The notes: generated by a model not told the origin, from the letters alone. DNA of 56,919 nt from JAHFUS01 sp035689115 (GCA_035689115.1 DASSMA010000060.1:1-56919); one strand, 5' to 3'. Counted from the stretch's first letter, positions 29,501-38,645 are shown. Program-made: numbers and translations.

Positions 29501-30241
29501 GTGACATCGATGTGGTTCGACGGCCCCGAGGGGGTGCTGGCACCCCCACGCAAGATGCCTGCCAGCACGGTTTCGGTGCGAGCCGCCGTCGGCCACGATC
29601 CAACTGTGACCGCGGGCACAGCTAGGGGGACGGGGATCGGGACGGAGGACGGCGAGATCGCCACCCTCACCGTTCTGTTCACCGACATCGTGGGCTCGAC
29701 AGCACTCACCGAACGGCTGGGCGACGCCCGCTGGGTGCAGGTGCTGTCGGCCCATGATGTGATCGTGCGGCGAGTGCTCCGGGTCCACGGAGGGCGGGAG
29801 CTCAAGACGGTGGGCGACGGCTTCATGGCCGTCTTCGCCAACGCCGCGGCGGCGGTCCGGGCCGGCATCGACGTCCAGCGCCTGGTGCGCACGATCCGCA
29901 TCCCCGAGATCAGGGGCAGCCTCCGGGTGCGGGTCGGGGCCCACGCCGGGCCGGTCGTGTGCCGGGGGGGCGACGTCCTCGGCCACAACGTCAACGTGGC
30001 CCGGCGGATCGTCTGCGCCGCCGACCCCGGCCAGGTGCTCGTCTCGTCCGCAGTGAAGATCCTGGCCGAGCCGTACGCCGACGTGTGCGCCGGGCCTGTC
30101 CGGTCCCTGCACCTCCGGGGCGTGGCCGAGCCGGTGGCGGTGTACGCGATGGCGGTGGAGGAGCGCAGGCTCGGCGGCACGCTGCACGTGCTGCACCCGC
30201 TGCATCCGGCCGGCTGGGGCCTGGAGCTCGAGCCGGCGTAA
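29501..30241 (+). CDS. class III adenylate/guanylate cyclase-domain protein
   Basis: Soluble nucleotide cyclase. The catalytic domain (residues about 50-215) has both metal Asp (TVLFTDIVGST near 58, and TVGDGFMAVF near 104) and the Asn/Arg pair (GHNVNVARRI near 165). A Lys directly before the TVGDG turn (ELKTVGDG) is the base-recognition residue and favours ATP. The start is uncertain. GTG 29501 leaves only 23 bases to the divergent nuclease start, while GTG 29606 would give a shorter N-terminus and a 128-base divergent promoter region. No ribosome binding site decides between them. No sensor or membrane domain is present. Confidence 0.85.
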   Translation: MTSMWFDGPEGVLAPPRKMPASTVSVRAAVGHDPTVTAGTARGTGIGTEDGEIATLTVLFTDIVGSTALTERLGDARWVQVLSAHDVIVRRVLRVHGGRELKTVGDGFMAVFANAAAAVRAGIDVQRLVRTIRIPEIRGSLRVRVGAHAGPVVCRGGDVLGHNVNVARRIVCAADPGQVLVSSAVKILAEPYADVCAGPVRSLHLRGVAEPVAVYAMAVEERRLGGTLHVLHPLHPAGWGLELEPA

Positions 30242-30263
30242 TCCGGCACCCGGGTAGCCTCGG

Positions 30264-30680
30264 GTGGTGGACGCCGCAGCCGAGGTCAGCGCCGCCAACC
30301 GGGCGTTCTACGACGCCTTCGAGGCCCGCGACCTCGACGCCATGTCGGCCGTCTGGGAGCGCTCCGACCGGGCCCAGTGCACCCATCCCGGCTGGGCCAC
30401 CCTCGACGGGTGGGGAGCGGTGGCCGGCTCGTTCTTCGCCCTCTTCCAGAACCTCCAGACGCTCCAGTTCGTCCTCACCCAGGAGCGGGTGCACGTGCAG
30501 GACGGGGTGGCGTGGGTGACGGTGGACGAGAACCTGCTGGGCGACCAGGGCGGCTCCACGGTGGCGGCGGTCAACGTGTTCGTGCGCGACGGCGGCGACG
30601 GCCGCTGGCGGCTCGTCTGCCACCACGGCTCAGTGGTCAGCGCCATCGTCCCCACCGACGCCGGCGAGCAGGGCGACTAG
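30264..30680 (+). CDS. SnoaL/DUF4440-type NTF2-like protein
   Basis: A 138-residue NTF2-fold protein of the SnoaL_3/DUF4440 kind, found as a small enzyme or ligand-binding protein. The pattern is typical: ANRAFYDAFEARDLDAMSAVW, then CTHPGWATLDGWGAV, then VHVQDGVAWVTVDEN and GRWRLVCHHGS. GTG at 30264 or 30267 starts it, 22 bases after the cyclase. Its last 51 bases overlap the end of the DUF72 gene on the other strand. The substrate is unknown. Confidence 0.78.
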   Translation: MVDAAAEVSAANRAFYDAFEARDLDAMSAVWERSDRAQCTHPGWATLDGWGAVAGSFFALFQNLQTLQFVLTQERVHVQDGVAWVTVDENLLGDQGGSTVAAVNVFVRDGGDGRWRLVCHHGSVVSAIVPTDAGEQGD

Positions 30681-31535
30681 CCCGGCGGCGTTGGAGACGG
30701 CGTCGTCCCGCCAGCAGTTGGAGAACACGGCGTGCACCTCGCCGCCGGCCGCCAGCTCCAGGACGGGCCGGACCCACGCCTCCAGCTCCTCGGTGGCGTA
30801 GCGGTAGGCGTAGCGCTCGCCGATCTCCAGGTCGGGGTCCTCCCAGTTGCCGGGGTTGCGGCCCGGGAAGCGGACGAGGGTGAGGTCGGTGGTCGAGGCC
30901 ACGACGGGCGCCACCGCCCGGTCGACGCACACGAACCCGACGTCGTGGTCCTCCAGGAAGGCGAGGGTCTGCTCGCACTCGCCGCCGTCGAGCCACCGAG
31001 GGTGGCGCAGCTCGGCGACGAGGGCGAGGCCGCCGAGCCGGGCCCGCGCCTCGGCGATCAGGGCCCGGCCGGTCTGCCCCGGCCGCAGCCAGCGCGGGTA
31101 GCGCAGGACCACGGCGCCCAGGCGGCCGGCCTCGCGCAGCGGCTCGAGGGCGTGGGCGAACCGGCCCCATGCCTCCCGGCGGGCGGCGGCGCTCAGGTGG
31201 CCCAGGTAGAGCCGCCGGCGGTCGCGCAGCTCGGGCCTGACCTCGTCGCGCAGGTCCTCCCACAGGGAGTCGGGGAGAGCGCCGCCCCCGGCCAGCAGCG
31301 TCCACGCCTGGACGTCGACGGTGAAGCCGGGCGGGGTGCGCTCGACCCACTGCCGGCACAGGTCGGGGGTCGGCGGGAACCGGGCGGTGGCGTCGATCTC
31401 GACCAGCGGGAACTGGGAGGCATAGAAGGCGATGCGCTCGGCCGCCTTCATGGTGCGGCGGGGGTACCAACGGGTCTCGTGCACCAGCGTCCGCTCGGAC
31501 CACGACGTGGTGCCGACGAGGACCGGGGCGGTCAA
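30630..31535 (-). CDS. DUF72 family protein
   Basis: A TIM-barrel-like protein of the DUF72 (YecE) family, whose biochemical role is unknown. Features typical of the family are LVGTTSWSE at the N-terminus, YPRRTMKAAERIAFYASQF near residue 22, VEIDATARFPPTPD near 45, LAVVLRYP-like strand near 135 and the late VFSNCWRDDAVSNA block. The 301 residues are somewhat longer than the usual 240-270. The start is a TTG at 31535 that overlaps the stop of the upstream oxidoreductase gene (TTGA), matching the other coupled genes of this strand. Confidence 0.85.
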   Translation of the reverse strand: MTAPVLVGTTSWSERTLVHETRWYPRRTMKAAERIAFYASQFPLVEIDATARFPPTPDLCRQWVERTPPGFTVDVQAWTLLAGGGALPDSLWEDLRDEVRPELRDRRRLYLGHLSAAARREAWGRFAHALEPLREAGRLGAVVLRYPRWLRPGQTGRALIAEARARLGGLALVAELRHPRWLDGGECEQTLAFLEDHDVGFVCVDRAVAPVVASTTDLTLVRFPGRNPGNWEDPDLEIGERYAYRYATEELEAWVRPVLELAAGGEVHAVFSNCWRDDAVSNAAGLVALLAGVGGDDGADH

Positions 31536-33097
31536 GCCCGGCGGCTCCGGCGGTGGGCGGCCACGGCCGCCCGGGCGGCGTTGGCCCCGCACGCCCCGTG
31601 CACGCCGCCGCCAGGATGGGCCGACGACGAGCCGAGGAACAGCCCGGCCACCGGCGTCTCGGCCCGGCCCATGCCGGGGGCGGGCCGGAACACGAGCTGC
31701 TGGTAGAGCTGGGCGGTGCCGCCGTTGACCGCCCCGCCCACCAGGTTGGCGTTGCGCGCCTCCAGCCCCAGCGGGGTGAGCACGTGGCGGCCGCGGATCA
31801 GCGACCGGAAGCCGGGGGCCATCACCTCGATCTCGGCCTCGACGCGGTCGGCCATGCGGTCCGCCTCGGCGTCGTCCCAGGTGCCGGCGATCCCGCCGTC
31901 GCCGGCGTCGCCGCGGACGTGGCGGGGGACGTGGGTGTAGGCCCACACCGCCTCCTTGCCCTCCGGCGCCCGGCTCGGGTCGGCCCGGCCCTGCTGGCCC
32001 ACGATGAGGAACAGGGGGTCGGGCACCAGCCCGAGGGCGAGCTGGGTGGACTGCACGGTGAGCGCGTCGACCCCCTCGGCCACGTGCACCACGCCGGCCC
32101 GGCGGGCCTCCTGCGCGTCCCAGGGAACGGGCCCGTCGAGGGTCCAGTCCACCTTCAGGGTGGCCGAGTCCCACTCGAACCGGCGCAGGCCGGCGAGGAA
32201 CCGGTCGGGGAGGTGGTGGGCCCCCACCAGCTGGAGGAACAGGGTGGGGGCGGCCACGTCGGCGATGACCGCCCGCCGGGCCTCGACCTCGTCGCCGTCG
32301 GCCGTGCGCACGCCGACCGCCCGCCCACCCCGGACCACCACGCCGGTGACCGGCGCGGCACACTCCAGCGCTCCTCCCGCCTTGTCGAGGCGGGCCACCA
32401 GGGCGTCGGTGAGGCGGCCGGCGCCGCCGGCCGGCACGGGCCAGCCGATCTCCTGCCCCAGGCACGCCAGCAGCCAGCCCATCAGGCCGCTGACGGGCGA
32501 CTCGGGGGACAGGTCGGTGTGGAGGGCGCACCCGGCGAGGAGCCGGCGGGGGCCGCCCCCGGCGAACTCCTCGACGCCGAGCCGCCGCACGGGGAGCATG
32601 AGGAAGCGGACCAGCTCGAGCAGCTCGCTCGGGCGCACGGACCGCAGCAGCTTCAGCCCGCCCCGCACGGGCGGGAACGGCGACATGAGGGCCTCGACCA
32701 GCGGTCCGCCGATCTCCTCCCAGCGGCGGTACAGGCGACGCCAGGCGTCGCCGTCACCGGGCTTGTCGAACGACGCCGCCGTCTCGGCGAGGTCGCGGGA
32801 GATCACCGGGCACGTGCCGTCGGCGGCCGGGTGGGCGAGGGCCAATGGGGCGTGCATCCAGCGCAGCCCGTAGGAGGTGAGATCGAGCGAGCGCAGCACC
32901 GGCGACGCGGCGCCCAGCGGGTAGAAGGCGCTGAACACGTCGTTGACGAAGCCCGGCTCCACCAGCTCGGCCGACTTCACCGCCCCGCCGGGCTCGGGCT
33001 GGGCCTCCAGCACCACCACGTCCCACCCGCGGTCGGCGAGGAGATTGGCGGCCACGAGTCCGTTGGGCCCGGCTCCGATGACGACTGCGTCGGCCAT
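31532..33097 (-). CDS. phytoene-desaturase-like NAD(P)/FAD-dependent oxidoreductase
   Basis: Flavoprotein amine-oxidase/CrtI-like enzyme. The FAD fold is at the N-terminus (VVIGAGPNGLVAANLLADRG, residues 5-24), followed by EAQPEPGGAVKSAEL. The C-terminal FAD contact is LFLGSSSAHPGGGVHGACG near 490. The length of 521 residues fits this subgroup of carotenoid-desaturase relatives. The substrate is unknown. No carotenoid genes are near, so I would not call it a desaturase outright. It starts 27 bases from divergent malQ and overlaps the DUF72 gene at its end. Confidence 0.83.
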   Translation of the reverse strand: MADAVVIGAGPNGLVAANLLADRGWDVVVLEAQPEPGGAVKSAELVEPGFVNDVFSAFYPLGAASPVLRSLDLTSYGLRWMHAPLALAHPAADGTCPVISRDLAETAASFDKPGDGDAWRRLYRRWEEIGGPLVEALMSPFPPVRGGLKLLRSVRPSELLELVRFLMLPVRRLGVEEFAGGGPRRLLAGCALHTDLSPESPVSGLMGWLLACLGQEIGWPVPAGGAGRLTDALVARLDKAGGALECAAPVTGVVVRGGRAVGVRTADGDEVEARRAVIADVAAPTLFLQLVGAHHLPDRFLAGLRRFEWDSATLKVDWTLDGPVPWDAQEARRAGVVHVAEGVDALTVQSTQLALGLVPDPLFLIVGQQGRADPSRAPEGKEAVWAYTHVPRHVRGDAGDGGIAGTWDDAEADRMADRVEAEIEVMAPGFRSLIRGRHVLTPLGLEARNANLVGGAVNGGTAQLYQQLVFRPAPGMGRAETPVAGLFLGSSSAHPGGGVHGACGANAARAAVAAHRRSRRA

Positions 33098-33124
33098 GGC
33101 CGGAGCGTAGGGGAGACTGCGGGG

Positions 33125-34999
33125 ATGGACGGAGGAGCGCTGTGGGGAGTGCAGCCCGGGTACCACGACGCGGTCGGCACCTGGCAGGACACGCCGGCGG
33201 ACACGATCGCCGCCGTGCTGGCCGCCATGCGGGCAGGCGACCGGTCCCCGCCGCCCCCGCCGTCGTCGCTCCCGGGGCCCGACTGCCCGGTGCTGGTCGT
33301 CACCGAGCGGGAGGCGGCGTCGCTCCCGGGGCGGTGGCGGCTGCGGGCCGAGGACGGCGGGGAAGCGATCGTCGACGGCGCCCTGCCGCCCGACGTCCCG
33401 CTCGGCTACCACCGCATCGAGCGCGACGACGACGGCTTCGCCGCCCGGCTGATCGTGGCGCCCCCCACCTGCCACCTCCCCGACGACCTGCGGGTGTGGG
33501 GGTGGGCGGTGCAGCTGTACGCCGCCCGCTCCCGGTCCAGCTGGGGCATGGGCGACCTGGCCGACCTGGCCCGGCTGGGCGAGTGGTCGGCCGGGCGGGG
33601 GGCGGGGATGGCGATGGTGAACCCGCTCCACGCCGCCCTGCCCACCGGGCCCCAGCAGGCCAGCCCCTACTCGCCCTCCAGCCGCTGCTGGCGGAGCCCC
33701 CTGTACCTCCGGGTCGAGGACGTCCCGGGGGCCGAGACGCTCGGCGACCTCGAGTCGTTGGCGGCCGCCGGCCGCCGGCTCAACGACGACCGCCTGGTCG
33801 ACCGCGACGCGGTGTGGCGGCTCAAGGAGCAGGCCCTCGGGCAGCTGTGGGAGCGCTTCCGCGCCGGCGGGGGCGACGCCCGCTTCGACGCCTACTGCGA
33901 CGAGCAGGGCGCTCCGCTGGCCGCCTACGCCGCCTTCTGCGCCCTGTCCGAGCGACACGGCGCCCCGTGGTGGGAGTGGCCCGAGCCGCTGCGCGACCCC
34001 GAGGGCCAGGCGGTGCTGGCCTTCGTGGCCGAAAACGCCGAGCGGGTGCGCTGGCACCAGTGGCTCCAGTGGCTCGTCGACGAGCAGCTGCGCAAGGCGG
34101 GCGAGCGCATCGGCGTGGTGCAGGACCTGGCCATCGGCGTCGACGCGGCCGGCGCCGACGCCTGGCTGTGGCAGGACGCCTTCGCCCTCGACGCCCGGGT
34201 CGGCGCCCCGCCCGACCCGTTCGCCCCCGACGGCCAGGACTGGGGCCTCCCCCCGTTCGACCCGTGGCGGCTGCGGGCGGCCGCCTACCAGCCGTTCGTC
34301 AGCACCGTGCGGGCCGCCCTGCGCCACGCCGGCGGGGTGCGTATCGACCACGTGATGGGCCTGTTCCGCCTGTACTGGATCCCGCTGGGCAGCCCGGCGT
34401 CCCACGGCGCCTACGTGGAGTACCCCTGGCGCGACCTGCTCGGCATCCTCGCCCTGGAGAGCCACCGGGCCGGCGCCTGGGTGGTGGGCGAGGACCTGGG
34501 CACGGTGCAGGACTTCGTCCGGGAGGAGCTGGGGCGCCGCCGGGTGCTGTCCTACCGGCTGGTGTGGTTCGAGGAGCACCCGCCCGCCCACTTCCCGGTG
34601 CAGGCCATGGCGGCGGTCACCACCCACGACCTGCCCACCGTGGCCGGCCTGTGGACCGGTACCGACCTGGAGGAGCTGGAACGGCTCGGGCGGCGCACGA
34701 GCGTGGAGGGCACCCACGAGATGCGCCGGCGCCTCCAGGGCTGGACGGGCGTGGCCGACGACGCCCCCGTCGACCAGGTCGTGCGGGCGACCTACGACCT
34801 GCTGGGCCAGGCCCCGAGCCGGGTGCTGGCCGCCACCCTCGACGACGCCCTCGGCGTCCACGACCGCCCCAACGTGCCGGGCACAACCGTGGAGCGCCCC
34901 AACTGGTGCCTGTCGCTGCCGGCGCCGCTGGAGGAGGTCGAGGAGGACGAAACCGTGCGGGCGGTGGGGGAGGCGCTCGACGGCGGGCGCCGGCGGTAG
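33125..34999 (+). CDS. malQ: 4-alpha-glucanotransferase (GH77)
   Basis: Amylomaltase that transfers alpha-1,4-glucan segments between maltooligosaccharides in glycogen or maltose metabolism. The GH77 catalytic residues are present: nucleophile Asp in GGVRIDHVMGLFR near residue 407, acid/base Glu in VVGEDLGTV near 455, and Asp in TTHDLPTVAG near 502. Other family blocks are SSWGMGDLADL near 138, QASPYSPSSR near 178 and VQDLAIGV near 337. It has 624 residues. ATG at 33125 is chosen, with a weak upstream site. No other glycogen gene is in the window. Confidence 0.92.
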   Translation: MDGGALWGVQPGYHDAVGTWQDTPADTIAAVLAAMRAGDRSPPPPPSSLPGPDCPVLVVTEREAASLPGRWRLRAEDGGEAIVDGALPPDVPLGYHRIERDDDGFAARLIVAPPTCHLPDDLRVWGWAVQLYAARSRSSWGMGDLADLARLGEWSAGRGAGMAMVNPLHAALPTGPQQASPYSPSSRCWRSPLYLRVEDVPGAETLGDLESLAAAGRRLNDDRLVDRDAVWRLKEQALGQLWERFRAGGGDARFDAYCDEQGAPLAAYAAFCALSERHGAPWWEWPEPLRDPEGQAVLAFVAENAERVRWHQWLQWLVDEQLRKAGERIGVVQDLAIGVDAAGADAWLWQDAFALDARVGAPPDPFAPDGQDWGLPPFDPWRLRAAAYQPFVSTVRAALRHAGGVRIDHVMGLFRLYWIPLGSPASHGAYVEYPWRDLLGILALESHRAGAWVVGEDLGTVQDFVREELGRRRVLSYRLVWFEEHPPAHFPVQAMAAVTTHDLPTVAGLWTGTDLEELERLGRRTSVEGTHEMRRRLQGWTGVADDAPVDQVVRATYDLLGQAPSRVLAATLDDALGVHDRPNVPGTTVERPNWCLSLPAPLEEVEEDETVRAVGEALDGGRRR

Positions 35000-35079
35000 T
35001 GGGGGAACGCTCACCCGCCCAGCCGGCCAGCAGCCCGCGGCCGGCCCCTCGCCCGAGGTGCCCGCTTAGGCTTCTGCCC

Positions 35080-36114
35080 GTGAATTTGCCCGTACTGCCC
35101 CCTGTGTCGCCGATGCTGGCCAAGGCGGCCAAGGACCTGCCGCCGGCCGGCCAGGTGCTGTACGAGCCGAAGTGGGACGGGTTCCGCTGCATCGTGTTCC
35201 GCGACGGCGACGAGGTGGAGCTGGGCAGCCGCAACGAGAAGCCGCTCACCCGCTACTTCCCGGAGGTCGTGGAGACGGTCCGCGCCCAGGTGCCCGAACG
35301 GGTGGTGCTCGACGGCGAGGTCGTGATCGCCGGGGAGGCGGGCCTCGACTTCGAGGCGCTGCTCCAGCGCATCCACCCCGCCGATTCGCGCGTGCGGCGC
35401 CTGGCGGCCGAGACGCCGGCGTCGTTCGTGGCCTTCGACATCCTGGCCCTGGGCGACGAGGACCTGCGGGGCGAGCCGTTCGCCCGCCGGCGCATGGTGC
35501 TGATGGAGGCGCTGGCCGGCGCCCGCCCGCCCGTCCACCTCACGCCGTGCACGACCGACCGGGCGGTGGCCGAGGACTGGTTCCGCCGCTTCGAGGGGGC
35601 GGGGCTGGACGGGGTGGTGGCCAAGGGTGCCGCGCTCACGTACCGCCCCGGCGAGCGGGCCATGGTGAAGGTCAAGCACCAGCGCACGGCCGACTGCGTG
35701 GTGGCCGGCTTCCGCTGGCACAAGAGCGGCGGGGTGGTCGGCTCCCTGCTGCTCGGGCTCTACGACGGCGAGGGCGTCCTCCACCACGTGGGCGTGGCGG
35801 CCGCCTTCACCATGGAGCGCCGGCGCGAGCTGGTCGACGAGCTGGCGCCCTACCGCGTGGAGCGGCCGGAGTTCGACGGGCGGGCGCCGGGCGGCGGTAG
35901 CCGGTGGAACGCCGGCCGCGACCTGTCGTTCGAGCCGCTGCGCCCCGAGCTTGTGTGCGAGGTCGCCTACGACCACCTCGAGGGAAGCCGGTTCCGCCAC
36001 GCCACCCACTTCCAGCGCTGGCGCCCGGACCGCGACCCGGCGTCGTGTACCTACGACCAGCTCGACGCGGCCGTGCCCGAGGAGCTGGCCCACGTGTTCG
36101 GCGCCCTCGGCTGA
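35080..36114 (+). CDS. ATP-dependent DNA ligase (LigC-like)
   Basis: Seals nicks using ATP. Adenylation motif I is EPKWDGFR with Lys31. Motif III (VAFDILALGDEDL) is near residue 115, motif IV (LDGVVAKG) near 190, and motif V (MVKVKHQRTADCVV) near 208. The C-terminal OB-fold follows (LLLGLYDGEG, then RWNAGRDLSFEPLRPELVCEVAYD). With 344 residues it is the short LigC type rather than the multidomain LigD. No Ku gene is near. GTG at 35080 gives the usual N-terminus (PVLPPVSPMLAKA). It may serve base-excision or end repair. Confidence 0.92.
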   Translation: MNLPVLPPVSPMLAKAAKDLPPAGQVLYEPKWDGFRCIVFRDGDEVELGSRNEKPLTRYFPEVVETVRAQVPERVVLDGEVVIAGEAGLDFEALLQRIHPADSRVRRLAAETPASFVAFDILALGDEDLRGEPFARRRMVLMEALAGARPPVHLTPCTTDRAVAEDWFRRFEGAGLDGVVAKGAALTYRPGERAMVKVKHQRTADCVVAGFRWHKSGGVVGSLLLGLYDGEGVLHHVGVAAAFTMERRRELVDELAPYRVERPEFDGRAPGGGSRWNAGRDLSFEPLRPELVCEVAYDHLEGSRFRHATHFQRWRPDRDPASCTYDQLDAAVPEELAHVFGALG

Positions 36115-36231
36115 CCACTGACGACACCCAGGTCACCACGTGTGCTGGGAACGGCGGGCGCTCTGGGAGAGGTTGGCACCGCTGCTACGTTTGCGCCGAT
36201 TGATCCCACGCGATGCGAGGAGACCTCGAGC

Positions 36232-37782
36232 ATGACCATGACGCCGCCGCGGCAGAAGGTTGACCGGGACGAGGTGTTCCTCGAGTACACCAAGAGCATC
36301 TGCCCGGTGTGCAAGACGGTCGTGGACGCCGAGGTCAACGTCAAGGACAACCGCGTCTTCCTGCGGAAGCGCTGCAAGGAGCACGGCCTGTTCGAGGCCC
36401 TCCTCTACAGCGACGCCGAGATGTACTTCTCGTCGCTCCGGTACAACAAGCCCGGCACGTACCCGCTGGAGACGCAGACCGAGGTGAAGGACGGCTGCCC
36501 GCTCGACTGCGGGCTGTGCCCCGAGCACAAGCAGCACGCCTGCCTCGGCATCATCGAGGTCAACAGCGGTTGCAACCTCGACTGCCCCATCTGCTTCGCC
36601 GACTCGGGCCACCAGCCCGACGGCTTCTCCCTCACCATGGAGCAGGTCGAGGAGGGGCTCGACGCCTTCGTCCGCTCCGAGGGCGAGCCCGAGGTGGTGA
36701 TGTTCTCGGGCGGCGAGCCCACCATCCACCCCCAGATCCTCGACTTCATCAAGATGGCGCAGGACAAGGGCGTGCACATGGTGACGCTCAACACCAACGG
36801 CATCCGCCTGGCCCACGACCGCAAGTTCGTGCGGGAGCTGGCCGAGCTGAAGCCGACGATCTACATGCAGTTCGACGGCTTCGACCCCGAGACGCACATC
36901 AAGATCCGGGGCCGGGACCTGCGGGAGGCCAAGCAGAAGGCGCTCGACAACTGCGCCGAGTTCGGCCTCGGCGTCTCGCTGGTGGCGGCCATCGAGAAGG
37001 GGCTCAACGAGCACGAGGTGGGGGACATCCTCCGCTTCGGCATCAAGCACCCGGCGGTGCGCTCGGTGGCCTACCAGCCGGTCACCCACTCCGGCCGCCA
37101 CGTCGAGTTCGACCCGATGCAGCGGCTCACCAACGCCGACATCATCCACGGCCTGGTCGACCAGTGCGACGACTGGTTCCGGCTCTCCGACTTCGTCCCG
37201 GTGCCGTGCTGCTTCCCCACCTGCCGCAGCATCACCTACCTGCTGGTGGAGGGCGACACCGTGGTGCCGTTCCCCCGGCTGGTGAACGTGGACGACTATC
37301 TCGACTACGTGAGCAACCGGGTGATGCCCGACATGGACGTGCGCCACGCCCTCGAGCGGCTCTGGAGCGCCTCGGCCGTGCCGGGCACCGACGGCAACAC
37401 CGGGCCCCAGCTGGAGTGCGCCACCTGTGGCATCGACCTGCCCGAGGCCCTGAAGGACCTGGCCGACAAGTCGTTCATGGTGGTGATCCAGGACTTCCAG
37501 GACCCCTACACGCTGAACGTGAAGGCCCTGATGAAGTGCTGCGTCGAGGAGATCACGCCCGACGGCCGGCTGATCCCGTTCTGCGCCTACAACTCGGTGG
37601 GCTACCGGGAGGACATCCGCCAGCAGCTGAGCGGCGCCTTCGTGCCCACCATCGTGCCCAACGCCACCGAGCTCCAGCCCGTACTGCTGACCACGAAGTA
37701 CGGGTCGAAGACCTTCGGGAACGGCAACGGGCACTCGCGCACCCCGGCCGACGCCACCAACGTGGGCAAGACACTCCGGTGA
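36232..37782 (+). CDS. MJ0619/Tes-like radical SAM protein
   Basis: Radical SAM enzyme of the family that includes archaeal MJ0619, the tetraether lipid synthase that joins lipid tails. It carries three cysteine sets in order. An N-terminal zinc/rubredoxin-like set comprises C24, C27 and C48 (CPVC, KRCKEHG). A second cluster site, GCPLDCGLCPEH, has C89, C93, C96 and H99. The radical SAM CX3CX2C motif (CNLDCPIC) is C114, C118 and C121. GGEPT lies near 162. Additional C-terminal cysteines are PCCFPTC near 325, ECATCG near 400 and MKCC near 430. The length of 516 residues matches. ATG at 36232 follows GAGGAGA. A methyltransferase overlaps its end. The actual product, a membrane-spanning lipid or something else, is not shown by the sequence. 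Confidence 0.87.
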   Translation: MTMTPPRQKVDRDEVFLEYTKSICPVCKTVVDAEVNVKDNRVFLRKRCKEHGLFEALLYSDAEMYFSSLRYNKPGTYPLETQTEVKDGCPLDCGLCPEHKQHACLGIIEVNSGCNLDCPICFADSGHQPDGFSLTMEQVEEGLDAFVRSEGEPEVVMFSGGEPTIHPQILDFIKMAQDKGVHMVTLNTNGIRLAHDRKFVRELAELKPTIYMQFDGFDPETHIKIRGRDLREAKQKALDNCAEFGLGVSLVAAIEKGLNEHEVGDILRFGIKHPAVRSVAYQPVTHSGRHVEFDPMQRLTNADIIHGLVDQCDDWFRLSDFVPVPCCFPTCRSITYLLVEGDTVVPFPRLVNVDDYLDYVSNRVMPDMDVRHALERLWSASAVPGTDGNTGPQLECATCGIDLPEALKDLADKSFMVVIQDFQDPYTLNVKALMKCCVEEITPDGRLIPFCAYNSVGYREDIRQQLSGAFVPTIVPNATELQPVLLTTKYGSKTFGNGNGHSRTPADATNVGKTLR

Positions 37783-38576
37783 CGGACACGGTGGAGTCCT
37801 CCCAGGAGGACGTGAAGCTGTGCTGCGCAGCCGCCTACCAGCGCGACGCGGTGGCCCTGATCCTCGGCGAGTCGTACCACCCCGGCGGCCTCGACCTCAC
37901 CCGCCGGCTGGCCCGGTCCCTCGACCTGCGGGCCGGGCAGCGGGTGCTCGACGTGGCCAGCGGGCCGGGGGCCACCGCCTTCCTGCTCGCCGCCGAGCTC
38001 GGCGTCGACGTCGAGGGCGTCGACCTCGGCGAGCAGTCGGTCGCCGGCGCCAATGCCAAGGCCGAGGCCAACGGCATGGCCGGGCAGGTGCGCTTCACCG
38101 TGGGCGACGCCGAGCGGCTGCCTCTCGGCGACGCCTCGGTCGACGCCGTGGTGTGCGAGTGCGCCTTCTGCACGTTCCCCGACAAGGCCACGGCGGCCCG
38201 GGAGATGGCCCGGGTCCTGAAGCCCGGCGGCCGCATCGGCATCACCGACGTCACCCTCGACCCCGAGCGGCTCCACGAGGAGCTGCGCTCGCTGGCCGGC
38301 TGGGTGGCGTGCCTGGCCGACGCCCGGCCGGTGGCGCAGTATGCCGAGTTGCTGGGCGCCGCCGGTCTGAGCGTCACCCTCACCGAGTCGCACGACGACG
38401 CCCTGGCCCGCATGATCGAGCAGATCGACGCCCGCCTGGTTGCCTTCCGCATGGCCAAGGTGCCGGCGCTGGAGTCCATCGACTTCGACACGGCGCGCCA
38501 GCGAGTGGCCCTCGCCGCCCAGGCGGTGCGTGACGGAATCGCCGGCTACACCCTTCTGGTTGCGGAAAAGCGGTAA
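37779..38576 (+). CDS. class I SAM-dependent methyltransferase, cysteine-rich
   Basis: A Rossmann-fold methyltransferase of 265 residues. The SAM-binding loop is VLDVASGPGATAFLL near residue 57, with acidic GVDLGEQS near 82 and GDAERLPL near 110. VCECAFCTFPDKATAAREMARVLKPGGRIGITDV near 125-158 is the post-motif region of a UbiE/ArsM-like enzyme. Cys15-Cys16 (KLCCAAAYQ) and the CECAFC group are unusual and resemble the thiol-rich arsenite methyltransferases. GTG at 37779 overlaps the radical SAM stop (GTGA), so the two are coupled and probably act on one pathway. The substrate is unknown. Confidence 0.85.
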   Translation: MTDTVESSQEDVKLCCAAAYQRDAVALILGESYHPGGLDLTRRLARSLDLRAGQRVLDVASGPGATAFLLAAELGVDVEGVDLGEQSVAGANAKAEANGMAGQVRFTVGDAERLPLGDASVDAVVCECAFCTFPDKATAAREMARVLKPGGRIGITDVTLDPERLHEELRSLAGWVACLADARPVAQYAELLGAAGLSVTLTESHDDALARMIEQIDARLVAFRMAKVPALESIDFDTARQRVALAAQAVRDGIAGYTLLVAEKR

Positions 38577-38645
38577 CGGGACAGTCCCGAAATATCCCAA
38601 GCTCATCTCCTGAATTCTCCAGAATACGGGTGGCGAAGAGGTGCC

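Noticed and set aside
31532..33097. Phytoene desaturase of a carotenoid pathway
   Set aside because: No other carotenoid gene is nearby, and this FAD family contains many enzymes of other function.
36142..36231. Longer N-terminus for the radical SAM protein from 36142
   Set aside because: The extra 30 residues are not conserved-looking, and a good ribosome binding site (GAGGAGA) directly precedes the ATG at 36232.
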